From positions 1 to 48,253 of the forward strand of contig DATGMD010000039.1 of NCBI GenBank assembly GCA_035293805.1: DNA of 48,253 nt. Direction: 5' to 3'. Shown here in pieces: positions 1 to 7,560 of this stretch. Below the pieces are notes generated by a model, which was given only the letters and a program-made list of their open reading frames with translations, searched no databases and had not been told where the DNA came from. Origin of the DNA: JAJPHF01 sp035293805. GTDB lineage: Bacteria > Chloroflexota > UBA6077 > JAJPHF01. Each line of letters starts with the position of its first letter. The stretch's first letter is position 1. A program made the translations under genes and the position numbers.

Positions 1-141
<141 letters not shown>

Positions 142-145
142 TTAG

Positions 146-175
146 GAGAGGCGGGGAGCACGCTCCCCGCCTCTC
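146..175 (+). terminator. Hairpin terminator or processing site after tuf
   Basis: A perfect 14-bp GC-rich stem (146-159 with 162-175, two-base loop) begins four bases after the tuf stop and is followed by an A/T stretch (acaaatttt). It could end part of the tuf transcripts or act as a processing site between the str-like and S10 operons. The T-tract is short and not immediately adjacent, so complete termination is uncertain. Confidence 0.6.
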
Positions 176-220
176 ACAAATTTTCGGCGCCGCTCGCTGC
201 GCCCAGAAGAGAAGAAGCGA

Positions 221-529
221 ATGGCTAGACAGCGCATCCGCATCCGCCTAAAGGCGTTCGATCACAAGATTCTGGACCAGTCGGCGGCGCAGATCGTCGA
301 GACGGCCGAGCGCACGGGCGCGACGGTGGCCGGCCCGGTGCCGCTGCCGACGCGGATCGAGAAGTACACGGTGATTCGCTCGCCGTTCATCGACAAGGAC
401 TCGCGCGAGCAGTTCGAGATGCGCACGCACAAGCGCCTGATCGACGTGCTCGACCCGACGCCGCGCACCGTCGATCAGCTCATGCGGCTGAACGTGCCGG
501 CGGGCGTGGACATCGAGATCAAGCTCTAG
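221..529 (+). CDS. rpsJ: 30S ribosomal protein S10
   Basis: S10 is a 30S head protein and also the NusE antitermination factor. At 102 residues it has normal length and starts with the characteristic MARQRIRIRLKAFDHK, with the loop segment TRIEKYTVIRSPFIDKDSREQFEMRTHKR and the ending DVLDPTPRTVDQLM in their usual places. The ATG follows an AGAAGAGAAGAAG purine stretch that can serve as ribosome-binding site. It is the first gene of the S10 block and sits 79 bp after tuf, separated by the terminator-like hairpin. Confidence 0.98.
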   Translation: MARQRIRIRLKAFDHKILDQSAAQIVETAERTGATVAGPVPLPTRIEKYTVIRSPFIDKDSREQFEMRTHKRLIDVLDPTPRTVDQLMRLNVPAGVDIEIKL

Positions 530-541
530 AAGAGCGGGAGG

Positions 542-558
542 TTGGGGGACACCCCCAA
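542..558 (+). other. Short hairpin in the rpsJ-rplC spacer
   Basis: TTGGGGG and CCCCCAA (542-548 and 552-558) form a perfect 7-bp stem with a three-base loop just after rpsJ. It has no T-tract and is followed by another C-run. The style resembles the C/G-run hairpin between rpsH and rplF. The rest of the 131-bp spacer holds imperfect GCTGAC-like repeats and no gene. Confidence 0.4.
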
Positions 559-660
559 ACCCCCGGTTACGAACGTCACTGTCGGTCGTCGGCGGTCGGC
601 AAAGCGTACTGCGCTGACCGTCGCTCCTGACCTCTGACGCTGAATTGCTGAGGACACCAG

Positions 661-1284
661 ATGGTACGCGGACTACTAGGACGCAAGCTGGGCATGACCC
701 AGGCGTTCGACGACAGCGGCCGCGCGGTGGCGCTGACGCTCGTGCAGGCGGGGCCGTGCTGGGTGACGCAGCTGCGGACGCCCGAGCGCGACGGCTACAG
801 CGCCGCGCAGATCGGCTTCGAAGAGACCAAGCGCCTCAACCGCGCCGAGCAGGGCCACCTGAAGGCGACGCCCAAGCTGCGCCACCTGCGCGAGGTGCCG
901 CTGGACGAGGGCGAGGCCGTTGCGGTCGGCACGAAGATCGACGTGAGCATGCTGCAGCCGGGCCAGCTCGTGGACGTCACGGGCACCTCCAAGGGCCACG
1001 GCTTCGCCGGGGTAGTGAAGCGCCACGGCTTCCGCGGCGGCCCGAAGACCCACGGCCAGTCGGACCGGCACCGCGCGCCCGGCTCGGTGGGCAGCGGCAC
1101 GACGCCGGGCCGCGTGTTCAAGGGCATGCGCATGGCAGGCCGTATGGGCGGCGACCGCGTGACCGTGCAGGGCCTCGAAGTGATGCAGGTGGACCCCGAG
1201 CGCAACCTGCTGGCGCTCAAGGGGGCGGTGCCCGGCGCCCGGAACGGGCTGCTGCTGATACGCAAGAGCCGGAGGACGCCGTGA
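661..1284 (+). CDS. rplC: 50S ribosomal protein L3
   Basis: L3 is an early-assembly 50S protein near the peptidyl-transferase centre. The 207-residue product has the family pattern: MVRGLLGRKLGMTQAF at the start, the TGTSKGHGFAGVVKRHGF segment and the HRAPGSVGSGTTPGRVFKGMRMAGRMGG loop that carries the methylatable Gln/His region in other bacteria. Length is typical. Its TGA stop overlaps the GTG start of rplD (GTGA), which implies translational coupling. Confidence 0.98.
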   Translation: MVRGLLGRKLGMTQAFDDSGRAVALTLVQAGPCWVTQLRTPERDGYSAAQIGFEETKRLNRAEQGHLKATPKLRHLREVPLDEGEAVAVGTKIDVSMLQPGQLVDVTGTSKGHGFAGVVKRHGFRGGPKTHGQSDRHRAPGSVGSGTTPGRVFKGMRMAGRMGGDRVTVQGLEVMQVDPERNLLALKGAVPGARNGLLLIRKSRRTP

Positions 1285-2114
1285 CCCAGGTGGATGTGCG
1301 CGACATGGCCGGCAAGGTGCTGCGCCAGCTCGACCTCGACGAGCGTGTCTTCGGGCTCGAGCCGAACATGGCCGTGATGCACCAGGCCGTGGTCGCGCAG
1401 CTGGCCAACCAGCGCAAGGGCACGCACAGCACGAAGACGCGCGGCGAGGTGGCCGGCGGCGGCAAGAAGCCGTGGCGCCAGAAGGGCACCGGCCGCGCGC
1501 GCCAGGGCTCGACGCGCGCGCCGCACTGGCGGGGCGGCGGGATCGTGTTCGGTCCCAAGCCGCGCTCGTACCACCAGGACCTGCCGCGCAAGATGCGCCG
1601 TCTGGCGCTCCGCTCCGCCCTGTCGGCGAAGCTGCGTGACGGCGAGGTGGTGGTCATCGACAACTTCACCTTGCCTGCGCCGAAGACGCGCGAGATGAAG
1701 GCGGCGCTGACGACGATCGGCGCGACGGGCAGCGCGCTCGTGGTGCTGGGCGGCCCGGATGAACAGATCAAGCGCGCCGCGGCGAACCTGCCGAAGGTGC
1801 GCGCGGTGGCGCCGGGCAGCACGAACCTGCTGGACGTGCTGAACCACCAGTGGCTCGTGCTGACGGTCGACGCCATCGAGGCGCTGACGCGCACGCTGAC
1901 GAGCGACCGCCATAAGGCCAGCGCCACGTCGCAGGCGGCTCCCGCCGCAAGCCCGGCGCCCCGTCGCGGCCGCGCGGCTGGTGCGACCGGGGCCGCGACG
2001 CCCCCGCCGAGCGACCACGTCCTGCCGGGCGCGACGCTGAGCGAGGCGCCGCCGGAGCTGCCCGCGGGCGACGCGGGCACGGCCGCGAACGAGGAGGCGC
2101 CCAATGCTCCATAG
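1281..2114 (+). CDS. rplD: 50S ribosomal protein L4 with Ala/Pro-rich C-terminal tail
   Basis: L4 lines the exit tunnel; in E. coli it also represses its own operon. The conserved body is residues 1 to about 210, including the basic tunnel loop TKTRGEVAGGGKKPWRQKGTGRARQGSTRAPHWRGGG. About 65 further residues rich in Ala, Pro, Gly and Thr follow, which standard L4 (about 205-215 residues) lacks. I chose the GTG overlapping the rplC stop, because everything upstream in this frame lies inside rplC and is not L4-like. The end overlaps rplW by 11 bases. Confidence 0.96.
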   Translation: MTQVDVRDMAGKVLRQLDLDERVFGLEPNMAVMHQAVVAQLANQRKGTHSTKTRGEVAGGGKKPWRQKGTGRARQGSTRAPHWRGGGIVFGPKPRSYHQDLPRKMRRLALRSALSAKLRDGEVVVIDNFTLPAPKTREMKAALTTIGATGSALVVLGGPDEQIKRAAANLPKVRAVAPGSTNLLDVLNHQWLVLTVDAIEALTRTLTSDRHKASATSQAAPAASPAPRRGRAAGATGAATPPPSDHVLPGATLSEAPPELPAGDAGTAANEEAPNAP

Positions 2115-2400
2115 CTACGAGATCCTGCGCCGACCGCTAATCACCGAGAAGAACACGATGCTCAATACGGAGGGCAAGTACATCTTCGAGGTGGCCACGG
2201 ACGCGAACAAGCTAGACGTGAAGCGCGCGGTCGAGGAAGTGTTCAAGGTCGAGGTCCTGCACGTGAACGTGCTGAACGTGAAGGGCAAGCTCCGCCACTC
2301 GCCGGGGCGCCGCCGCACGTCGGGCATGACGCGCAGCTGGAAGAAGGCGATCGTGACCTTGAAGCCCGGCAACCGCATCGAGCTGTACGAGGGGGTGTAG
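2104..2400 (+). CDS. rplW: 50S ribosomal protein L23
   Basis: L23 sits at the exit of the peptide tunnel and is the docking site for trigger factor and SRP. The 98-residue protein has the family hallmarks: YEILRRPLITEKNT at the start, the YIFEVATDANKLDVKRAVEEVFKV fold core, a basic loop (KLRHSPGRRR) and the ending WKKAIVTLKPGNRIELYEGV. Its start lies within the 3' end of rplD. rplB follows after one base, so the three genes should be translationally coupled. Confidence 0.98.
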   Translation: MLHSYEILRRPLITEKNTMLNTEGKYIFEVATDANKLDVKRAVEEVFKVEVLHVNVLNVKGKLRHSPGRRRTSGMTRSWKKAIVTLKPGNRIELYEGV

Positions 2401-2401
2401 C

Positions 2402-3229
2402 GTGCCAACCCAACAATACAAGCCGACCTCGCCCGGCCGGCGGGGGATGAGTGGCTACACCTTCGAGGAGATCACGGCCACCAAGCCCTACAAGCGGCTG
2501 ACGGAGCCGCTCAAGAAGACCGGCGGCCGCAACAACCAGGGCCGGATCACGACGCGCCACCGGGGCGGCGGCGCGAAGCGCCTATACCGTATCATTGACT
2601 GGAAGCGGAACAAGCTCGGCATCGCCGCGCAGGTCCGCACCATCGAGTACGACCCCAACCGCTCGGCGCGTATCGCCCTGCTCGAATACGAGGACGGCGA
2701 GAAGCGGTACATCATCGCACCGGTCGGGGTCCGTGTCGGCCAGCGGCTGATGTCCGGCCCCGAGGCCGAGCTGTCGGCGGGCAATGCGCTCGCCCTCCGC
2801 GACATCCCCACGGGTACTGTCGTACACAACGTGGAGCTGCAGCCGGGCCGCGGCGCCCAGATGGTGCGCAGCGCCGGGGTGGGCGCGCAGCTGATGGCGA
2901 AAGAGGGCAACTGGGCCACGCTGCGGCTGCCCTCGGGCGAGATGCGGCGCGTTCACATCACCTGCATGGCCACGATCGGCCAGGTGGGCAACCCCGAGCA
3001 CGCGACGGTCAAGATCGGGAAGGCGGGCCGGAGCCGCTGGCTCGGGCGGCGCCCGCACGTGCGCGGCGCGGCGATGAACCCGCGCGACCATCCGCACGGC
3101 GGCGGCGAGGGCAAGGCGCCCGCCGGCGGCCAGCCGCAGACGCCCTGGGGCAAGCCGGCGATGGGCTACAAGACGCGCCGCAACAAGGCGACCACGAAGT
3201 ACATCGTGCGGCGGCGCGGGAAGAAGTAG
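2402..3229 (+). CDS. rplB: 50S ribosomal protein L2
   Basis: L2 is a primary 23S-binding protein needed for subunit association and peptidyl transfer. The 275-residue product has normal length. Visible landmarks are YKPTSPGRRGMSGYTFEEIT, GGRNNQGRITTRHRGGGAKR and the conserved C-terminal stretch RGAAMNPRDHPHGGGEGKAP, which includes the functionally important histidine. A GTG start follows the rplW stop by one base. A heptad-repeat hairpin fills the 81-bp spacer to rpsS. Confidence 0.98.
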   Translation: MPTQQYKPTSPGRRGMSGYTFEEITATKPYKRLTEPLKKTGGRNNQGRITTRHRGGGAKRLYRIIDWKRNKLGIAAQVRTIEYDPNRSARIALLEYEDGEKRYIIAPVGVRVGQRLMSGPEAELSAGNALALRDIPTGTVVHNVELQPGRGAQMVRSAGVGAQLMAKEGNWATLRLPSGEMRRVHITCMATIGQVGNPEHATVKIGKAGRSRWLGRRPHVRGAAMNPRDHPHGGGEGKAPAGGQPQTPWGKPAMGYKTRRNKATTKYIVRRRGKK

Positions 3230-3233
3230 AGAG

Positions 3234-3310
3234 CAGCCGTCAGCCATCAGCCGTCAGCAGAGGACGGCGCGATGGCCTCGTCTGCTGATAGCTGATAGCT
3301 GAGGGCTAGC
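3234..3310 (+). repeat. Heptad-repeat inverted element, rplB-rpsS spacer
   Basis: The spacer is built almost entirely of 7-base units related to GANNGCT and its complement AGCNNTC. The left arm (CAGCCGT, CAGCCAT, CAGCCGT) can pair with the right arm (GCTGATAGCTGATAGCTGA) around a central 20-odd bases. The right arm runs to the base before the rpsS ATG. The same right-arm sequence recurs in front of rplV. Confidence 0.7.
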
Positions 3311-3595
3311 ATGAGTCGGTCGACAAAGAAGGGCTGGTATATCGATCCGAAGCTGCTCCGTAAGGTGCAGCTCCTGAACGTGAATGGCCGCAAAGAAGTG
3401 CTCAAGACGTGGTCGCGGGACTGCACGATCTTTCCCGAGCTAGTGGGGCACACGATCGGGGTCCACGACGGCCGCCGCCACGTGCCCATCTACGTGACCG
3501 AGAACATGGTCGGCCACAAGCTGGGCGAGTTCGCGCCCACGCGGCACTTCCGCGGGCACACGGGGCGCGGCGAGAAGTCGACGTCGGTAAGATAA
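3311..3595 (+). CDS. rpsS: 30S ribosomal protein S19
   Basis: S19 forms a heterodimer with S13 in the 30S head and contacts A-site tRNA. It has 94 residues with the invariant start MSRSTKKGWYIDPKLLRKV, the motif RDCTIFPELVGHTIGVHDGRRHVPIYVTENMVGHKLGEFAPTR and the FRGHTGRGEKST ending. Length is normal. The gene is flanked on both sides by copies of the heptad-repeat hairpin. Its upstream bases are the repeat itself, so the ribosome-binding site (TGAGGG) is supplied by the element. Confidence 0.98.
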   Translation: MSRSTKKGWYIDPKLLRKVQLLNVNGRKEVLKTWSRDCTIFPELVGHTIGVHDGRRHVPIYVTENMVGHKLGEFAPTRHFRGHTGRGEKSTSVR

Positions 3596-3596
3596 G

Positions 3597-3657
3597 CAGT
3601 CAGCTATCAGCGGTCAGCCGTCCGCTGATAGCTGAGAGCTGATAGCTGAGGGCTGAC
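3597..3657 (+). repeat. Heptad-repeat inverted element, rpsS-rplV spacer
   Basis: A second copy of the heptad element. GTCAGCTATCAGC on the left is complementary to GCTGATAGCTGA on the right, and the right side contains successive GATAGCT, GAGAGCT, GATAGCT and GAGGGCT units. It occupies the whole 64-bp spacer. The TGAGGGCTGAC end again provides the only purine-rich stretch before the rplV start. Confidence 0.75.
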
Positions 3658-3659
3658 AA

Positions 3660-4004
3660 ATGGCTGGGATCGAAGTACGCGCCGTCGCCAAGAACGTGCG
3701 TGGGTCGCCGCGCAAGGCGGGCCTCGTGGCCGACGTCATTCGCGGCAAGTCCGTGAACGAGGCGATGGCCATTCTGCGCTTCCTGCCGCAGAAGGCCGCG
3801 CGCACCTATTTCAAGGTCGTGAAGTCGGCGGCGGCGAACGCCGAGTCGAATTTCAACCTGGATCCGAACGATCTGTACGTCGTGCGGGTGACCGCCGATA
3901 AGGGCACGACGCTGAAGCGGTACCGGCCGAAGGCCCGAGGCCGCGTCGGGCCGATCCTGAAGCGGTCGAGCCACCTCACGGTGGTCGTCGCGGAACGCGG
4001 ATAA
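3660..4004 (+). CDS. rplV: 50S ribosomal protein L22
   Basis: L22 contacts all 23S domains, and its long hairpin helps form the tunnel constriction where macrolides act. The 114-residue protein shows VRGSPRKAGLVADVIRGKSVNEAMAILRFLPQKAARTYFKVVKSAAANAE at the start of the fold and the hairpin tip RYRPKARGRVGPILKRSSHLTVVV at the C-terminus. The RYRPKARGR tip has the usual tunnel-side composition. rpsC begins 12 bases after the stop. Confidence 0.98.
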   Translation: MAGIEVRAVAKNVRGSPRKAGLVADVIRGKSVNEAMAILRFLPQKAARTYFKVVKSAAANAESNFNLDPNDLYVVRVTADKGTTLKRYRPKARGRVGPILKRSSHLTVVVAERG

Positions 4005-4015
4005 GGAGCAGGCCC

Positions 4016-5146
4016 GTGGGTCAGAAAGTCCACCCGATCGGCTTCCGGCTAGGTGTGATCAAGGACTGGCAGGGGCGGTGGTACGCCGGCCGCAAGGACT
4101 ACACCAACCTGCTGCACGAGGACGTGAAGGTCCGCTCGCTCATCATGCGACGGCTAGCCGATGCGGGTATCTCGAAGGTCGAGATCGAGCGCTCGGCGAA
4201 CCAGATGACGGTCATTATCTCGGCCGCGAAGCCGGGGATCGTCATCGGCAAGGCGGGCGCGAAGGTCGAGGAGCTGCGGCGGCTGCTGGAATCGACCACC
4301 GGCAAGAAGGTCCGGGTCACGATTCAGGAGATCCGCCAGCCGGAGGTCGACGCCACGCTGGTGGCACGCAGCATTGCGGAGCAGCTCGAGCGCCGCGTGG
4401 CGTTCCGTCGCGCGATGAAGCAGGCGGTGCTGCGGGCGACGCGCTTCGGCGCGAAGGGCATCCGCGTGCAGGTGGCCGGGCGGCTGGGCGGCGCCGAGAT
4501 GTCGCGCACCGAGTGGGAGCGCGAGGGCCGCGTGCCGCTGCACACGCTGCGGGCGGACATCGACTACGGGCAGGCCGAGGCGCACACGACGTTTGGCTTG
4601 ATCGGCGTGAAGGCGTGGATCTACAAGGGCGACGTGCTGCCGTCGGCGCGAGGCGCCGAGGCGGCCGCCCCCCCGCCGCCCCCGCCGCCTCCGCCGCCGC
4701 GTGGCGGCCGCGGCCGGGGCTCGCGGGCGGGCGTCGGCCCGAGCGGTGTGGGCCAGCGGACCCAGGGCCCCGCGCCGCGCCGTGAGGCGCGCGCGCCCCA
4801 GGTGCCGGCCACGGAGGTGACGCCGGCCGAGGGCGGCCAGAGCGCCGCCGCGCAGAGCGAGGCCCCGTCGACCGCGCCGACGCCGGGCGCCGGCGCGACG
4901 GCCGGCCCGGTGCAGCCGGCGGCCACCGCGCCGGGCACCACGGAGACGCCCACGGCGTCGCACGGCGAGGCGCCGGCGACGGGGACGCTGCCGGGCGTGA
5001 CGAGCGGCCCGGGCGTCACGAACCTGCCGCCCGCGCTAGAGCAGCCGGGCACGCCCGCGCCGGAGGCGCCGGGCGGGGCGGGCGAGACGAACCAGGCCGC
5101 CGCGCCGGAGCCGCCGGGCCAGCAGGCGCCGGGCGCTGAGAGCTAG
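4016..5146 (+). CDS. rpsC: 30S ribosomal protein S3 with a long disordered tail
   Basis: S3 shapes the mRNA entry channel. The GTG start (GTGGGTCAGAAAGTC) gives MGQKVHPIGFRLGVIKDW, and an AAGGAG site lies eight bases upstream. Residues 1 to about 210 are a normal S3, including the KH domain (IVIGKAGAKVEELRRLL) and the C-terminal GADIDYG-type region (RADIDYGQAEAHTTFGLIGVKAWIYKGDV). The last 165 or so residues are low-complexity: a run of ten prolines, an RG-rich patch, then Ala/Pro/Gly/Thr with scattered Glu. The protein is 376 residues against about 210-240 in most bacteria. The tail stays open in high-GC style, so it is probably translated. Confidence 0.95.
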   Translation: MGQKVHPIGFRLGVIKDWQGRWYAGRKDYTNLLHEDVKVRSLIMRRLADAGISKVEIERSANQMTVIISAAKPGIVIGKAGAKVEELRRLLESTTGKKVRVTIQEIRQPEVDATLVARSIAEQLERRVAFRRAMKQAVLRATRFGAKGIRVQVAGRLGGAEMSRTEWEREGRVPLHTLRADIDYGQAEAHTTFGLIGVKAWIYKGDVLPSARGAEAAAPPPPPPPPPPRGGRGRGSRAGVGPSGVGQRTQGPAPRREARAPQVPATEVTPAEGGQSAAAQSEAPSTAPTPGAGATAGPVQPAATAPGTTETPTASHGEAPATGTLPGVTSGPGVTNLPPALEQPGTPAPEAPGGAGETNQAAAPEPPGQQAPGAES

Positions 5147-5155
5147 GAGACGGCG

Positions 5156-5611
5156 ATGCTGCAGCCGCGACGCGTCAGGTATCGCAAGCCCCACTCGCCC
5201 CGCTCGGAAGGGCTGGCGACGTCGGGCAACACGGTGGTCCACGGCGAGTTCGGCCTGAAGGCGCTGGAGCCGGGCTGGATCACGGCGCGGCAGATCGAGG
5301 CCGCCCGCCGCGCGATCACGCACCACCTCAAGCGCGGGGGCAAGGTGTGGATCCGCATCTTCCCCGACCACGCGGTCACCGCGAAGCCGGCCGAGACGCG
5401 CATGGGAAGCGGCAAGGGCGCGCCCGATCACTGGATCGCGGTGGTCAAGCCCGGCCGCGTGATGTTCGAGGTCGCGGGCGTCCGCGAGGAGCTGGCGGCG
5501 GAGGCGCTCCGCCTGGCGGCGCACAAGCTGCCGGTGGCCGCCAAGATGGTCATCAGGCAGGAGACGTTGGGTTATGAAGAAGCAGGAACTGCGAGCGCTC
5601 ACCGAGGATGA
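5156..5611 (+). CDS. rplP: 50S ribosomal protein L16
   Basis: L16 organises the A-site region of the 50S subunit. The start MLQPRRVRYRKPHSPRSEG differs slightly from the common KRxKYRKxxRG form but is recognisable. The core VVHGEFGLKALEPGWITARQIEAARRAITHHLKRGGKVWIRIFPDHAVTAKPAETRMGSGKGAPDHWIAVVKPGRVMFEV is canonical. At 151 residues it is slightly long because its end overlaps the first 38 bases of rpmC. A GGAGACGGCG ribosome-binding site precedes the ATG. Confidence 0.97.
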   Translation: MLQPRRVRYRKPHSPRSEGLATSGNTVVHGEFGLKALEPGWITARQIEAARRAITHHLKRGGKVWIRIFPDHAVTAKPAETRMGSGKGAPDHWIAVVKPGRVMFEVAGVREELAAEALRLAAHKLPVAAKMVIRQETLGYEEAGTASAHRG

Positions 5612-5780
5612 CATCGCGCGCCACGTCGAGGAGCTGCGCCAGGAGCTGTTCAACCTCCGCTTCCAGTACGCGACGCGGCGGCTGACGAACACGGCGCGCA
5701 TCCGCGAGGTGCGGCGCGACATCGCCCGCTTGCTAACGCGGCAGCGGGAGCTAGAGCTGCTCGCCGAGCACGCGGGGTAA
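5574..5780 (+). CDS. rpmC: 50S ribosomal protein L29
   Basis: L29 is a small helical protein next to L23 at the tunnel exit. The 68 residues MKKQELRALTEDDIARHVEELRQELFNLRFQYATRRLTNTARIREVRRDIARLLTRQRE show the family signature ELFNLRFQ and the ArgIle-rich second helix. The start lies 38 bases inside rplP in another frame, a longer overlap than usual. The clear N-terminus makes this start likely. Confidence 0.96.
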   Translation: MKKQELRALTEDDIARHVEELRQELFNLRFQYATRRLTNTARIREVRRDIARLLTRQRELELLAEHAG

Positions 5781-5786
5781 AGAACG

Positions 5787-6065
5787 ATGGCAGTAGACGC
5801 GCCTCAGAGGACCACGCAGCGCCGCACGAAGGTCGGCCTCGTCGTCAGCGACAAGATGCAGAAGACGGTGGTGGTGGCGGTCGAGAACTTCCGCCGCCAC
5901 CCGCTGTACGGGCGCACGATTCGCCGCACGCGGCGCTTCAAGGCACACGACGAGAACAACGAGTGCAAGGTGGGCGACCAGGTGGAGATCGCCGAGTCGC
6001 GGCCCCTCAGCAAGGAGAAGCACTGGGTGGTGACCCAGATCCTGCGGCGGGGCAGCGGCGTTTAA
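5787..6065 (+). CDS. rpsQ: 30S ribosomal protein S17
   Basis: S17 is a primary 16S-binding OB-fold protein. The 92-residue product has the family segments RRTKVGLVVSDKMQKTVVVAVENFRRHPLYGRTIRRTRRFKAHDENNECKVGDQVEIAESRPLSKEKHWVV. A short N-terminal stretch MAVDAPQRTTQ precedes the fold. A GGGGTAAAG stretch before the ATG overlaps the end of rpmC and can serve for initiation. Confidence 0.97.
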   Translation: MAVDAPQRTTQRRTKVGLVVSDKMQKTVVVAVENFRRHPLYGRTIRRTRRFKAHDENNECKVGDQVEIAESRPLSKEKHWVVTQILRRGSGV

Positions 6066-6098
6066 CGCGAGAGCCAGGGGCCACCGGGAGAGCAGGAC

Positions 6099-6467
6099 AT
6101 GATTCAGCAACAAACCCGGCTGCGCGTAGCGGACAACACGGGTGCCCGCGAGCTGATGTGCATCCGCGTCATGGCCGGTGGCCGCAAGCAGTACGCGGGC
6201 GTGGGCGACGTGATCGTCGCCTCGGTCAAGCAGGCCGTGCCGGGCGGCTCGGTGAAGAAGGGCGACGTGGTCAAGGCGGTCATCGTGCGCACCGCTAAGG
6301 AGTTCGGCCGCCCCGACGGCTCATACATCAAGTTCGACGACAACGCGGCAGTGATCCTGACGGACCGCCTGAACCCGAAGGGCACCCGTATCTTCGGTCC
6401 CGTGGCCCGCGAGCTTCGCGAGAAGAACTACATGAAGATCGTCTCGCTGGCGCCCGAGGTCCTATAG
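6099..6467 (+). CDS. rplN: 50S ribosomal protein L14
   Basis: L14 forms inter-subunit bridges and binds the silencing factor RsfS. At 122 residues it matches the family closely: MIQQQTRLRVADNTGARELMCIRVMAGGRKQYAGVGDVIVASVKQAVPGGSVKKGDVVKAVIVRTAKE and the ending VARELREKNYMKIVSLAPEVL. A GGGAGAGCAGGAC purine stretch precedes the ATG. Nothing unusual. Confidence 0.98.
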   Translation: MIQQQTRLRVADNTGARELMCIRVMAGGRKQYAGVGDVIVASVKQAVPGGSVKKGDVVKAVIVRTAKEFGRPDGSYIKFDDNAAVILTDRLNPKGTRIFGPVARELREKNYMKIVSLAPEVL

Positions 6468-6565
6468 GCAGTGCGGAGCGCCCAGCCCGGTGGCTGCTGG
6501 CGTGGCGGCGGCGTCCCCGCGGCGAACTGCGCACACGCTGGCCCGCGGCATGGGGGGAGCAATCG

Positions 6566-6901
6566 ATGAAGATCAAGAAAGACGACACGGTCCTGGTGAC
6601 GGCCGGGCGCGAGCGTGGCAAGCGGGCGAAGGTGCGCACAGCGCTGCCCAAAGAGGACCGCGTGATCCTGGTCGAGACGAATATCGTCAAGCGGCACAGT
6701 AAGCCGGGGCAGCGCGGGGCGCGGCAGGCGGGCATCATCGACGTGGAGGCACCCATCCACGTGTCTAACGTGATGCTGGTCTGCCCGCACTGCAACCACC
6801 CGACGCGGGTGGGGCACCGGGTGCTGCCGACCGGCGGCAAGGTGCGCGCCTGCAAGAAGTGCGGCAGCGACATCGACCGCGAGCCGCGGGCGCGCGCGTA
6901 A
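6566..6901 (+). CDS. rplX: 50S ribosomal protein L24 with zinc-ribbon insert
   Basis: L24 is an assembly initiator with a KOW domain. The 111-residue protein starts MKIKKDDTVLVTAGRERGKRAKV (KOW) and ends with CPHCNHPTRVGHRVLPTGGKVRACKKCGSDI, where two CxxC pairs predict a bound zinc ion. That zinc form is found in several bacterial phyla. A GGGGGGAGC ribosome-binding site lies upstream. The 98-bp spacer from rplN contains no recognisable element. Confidence 0.97.
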   Translation: MKIKKDDTVLVTAGRERGKRAKVRTALPKEDRVILVETNIVKRHSKPGQRGARQAGIIDVEAPIHVSNVMLVCPHCNHPTRVGHRVLPTGGKVRACKKCGSDIDREPRARA

Positions 6902-6915
6902 ACGGGAGAGGGACG

Positions 6916-7467
6916 ATGGCTAGCCGGCTGCGCGAGTACTATGACGAGACGGTCGTGCCGGCGCTCGTCAAGGAGTTTGAGTACAAGAACCCGATGCAGG
7001 TGCCGCGCCTGCACAAGGTAACGCTGAACATCGGCATTGGCGAGGCGATCGCGAACGCGAAGGCGCTCGACGCGGCGGTAGCCGACCTGACGACGATCGC
7101 GGGGCAGAAGCCGATCGTCACGCGAGCGAAGAAGTCGATTGCGGCCTTCCGCGTGCGCACCGGCATGCCCGTCGGCGTGACGGTGACGCTGCGCGGCGAG
7201 CGGATGTACGAGTTCCTGGACCGTCTGATGAACGCCGCGCTGCCGCGGCTGCGCGACTTCCATGGCGTGTCCACGCGCTCGTTCGACGGGCGCGGCAACT
7301 ACACGCTGGGCTTGCGGGAGCAGCTGTTGTTCCCGGAGATCGATTATGACAAGATCGATAAGGTGCGGGGCCTCGAGGTGACCATCGTCACATCGGCGCG
7401 CACCGACGAGGAGGCGCGGCGCCTGCTGGAGCTGCTGGGCATGCCGTTCCAGCGGGCGGCGGCGTAA
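6916..7467 (+). CDS. rplE: 50S ribosomal protein L5
   Basis: L5 binds 5S rRNA and contacts P-site tRNA. The ATG preceded by GGGAGAGGGACG gives a 183-residue protein of standard length (MASRLREYYDETVVPALVKEF). A longer in-frame reading from within rplX is not L5-like and was rejected. Landmarks are YKNPMQVPRLHKVTLNIGIGEAIANAK, GQKPIVTRAKKSIAAFRVRTGMPVGVTVTLRGERMYEFLDRL and RDFHGVSTRSFDGRGNYTLGLREQLLFPEI. Confidence 0.97.
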   Translation: MASRLREYYDETVVPALVKEFEYKNPMQVPRLHKVTLNIGIGEAIANAKALDAAVADLTTIAGQKPIVTRAKKSIAAFRVRTGMPVGVTVTLRGERMYEFLDRLMNAALPRLRDFHGVSTRSFDGRGNYTLGLREQLLFPEIDYDKIDKVRGLEVTIVTSARTDEEARRLLELLGMPFQRAAA

Positions 7468-7560
7468 GCCGGGGCTCAGGGACGGTTGTGAGCTAGAGCG
7501 CCTCGAGCTTACAACGGTCGCGGAGCCGCCGCGGAGTAGCGAGGGAAGCGGAGAAGACTG

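Noticed and set aside
645..1280. Long in-frame extension upstream of rplD
   Set aside because: It reads through rplC in another frame and has Arg/Gly/Pro-rich composition without L4 similarity. The GTG overlapping the rplC stop gives the normal L4 N-terminus.
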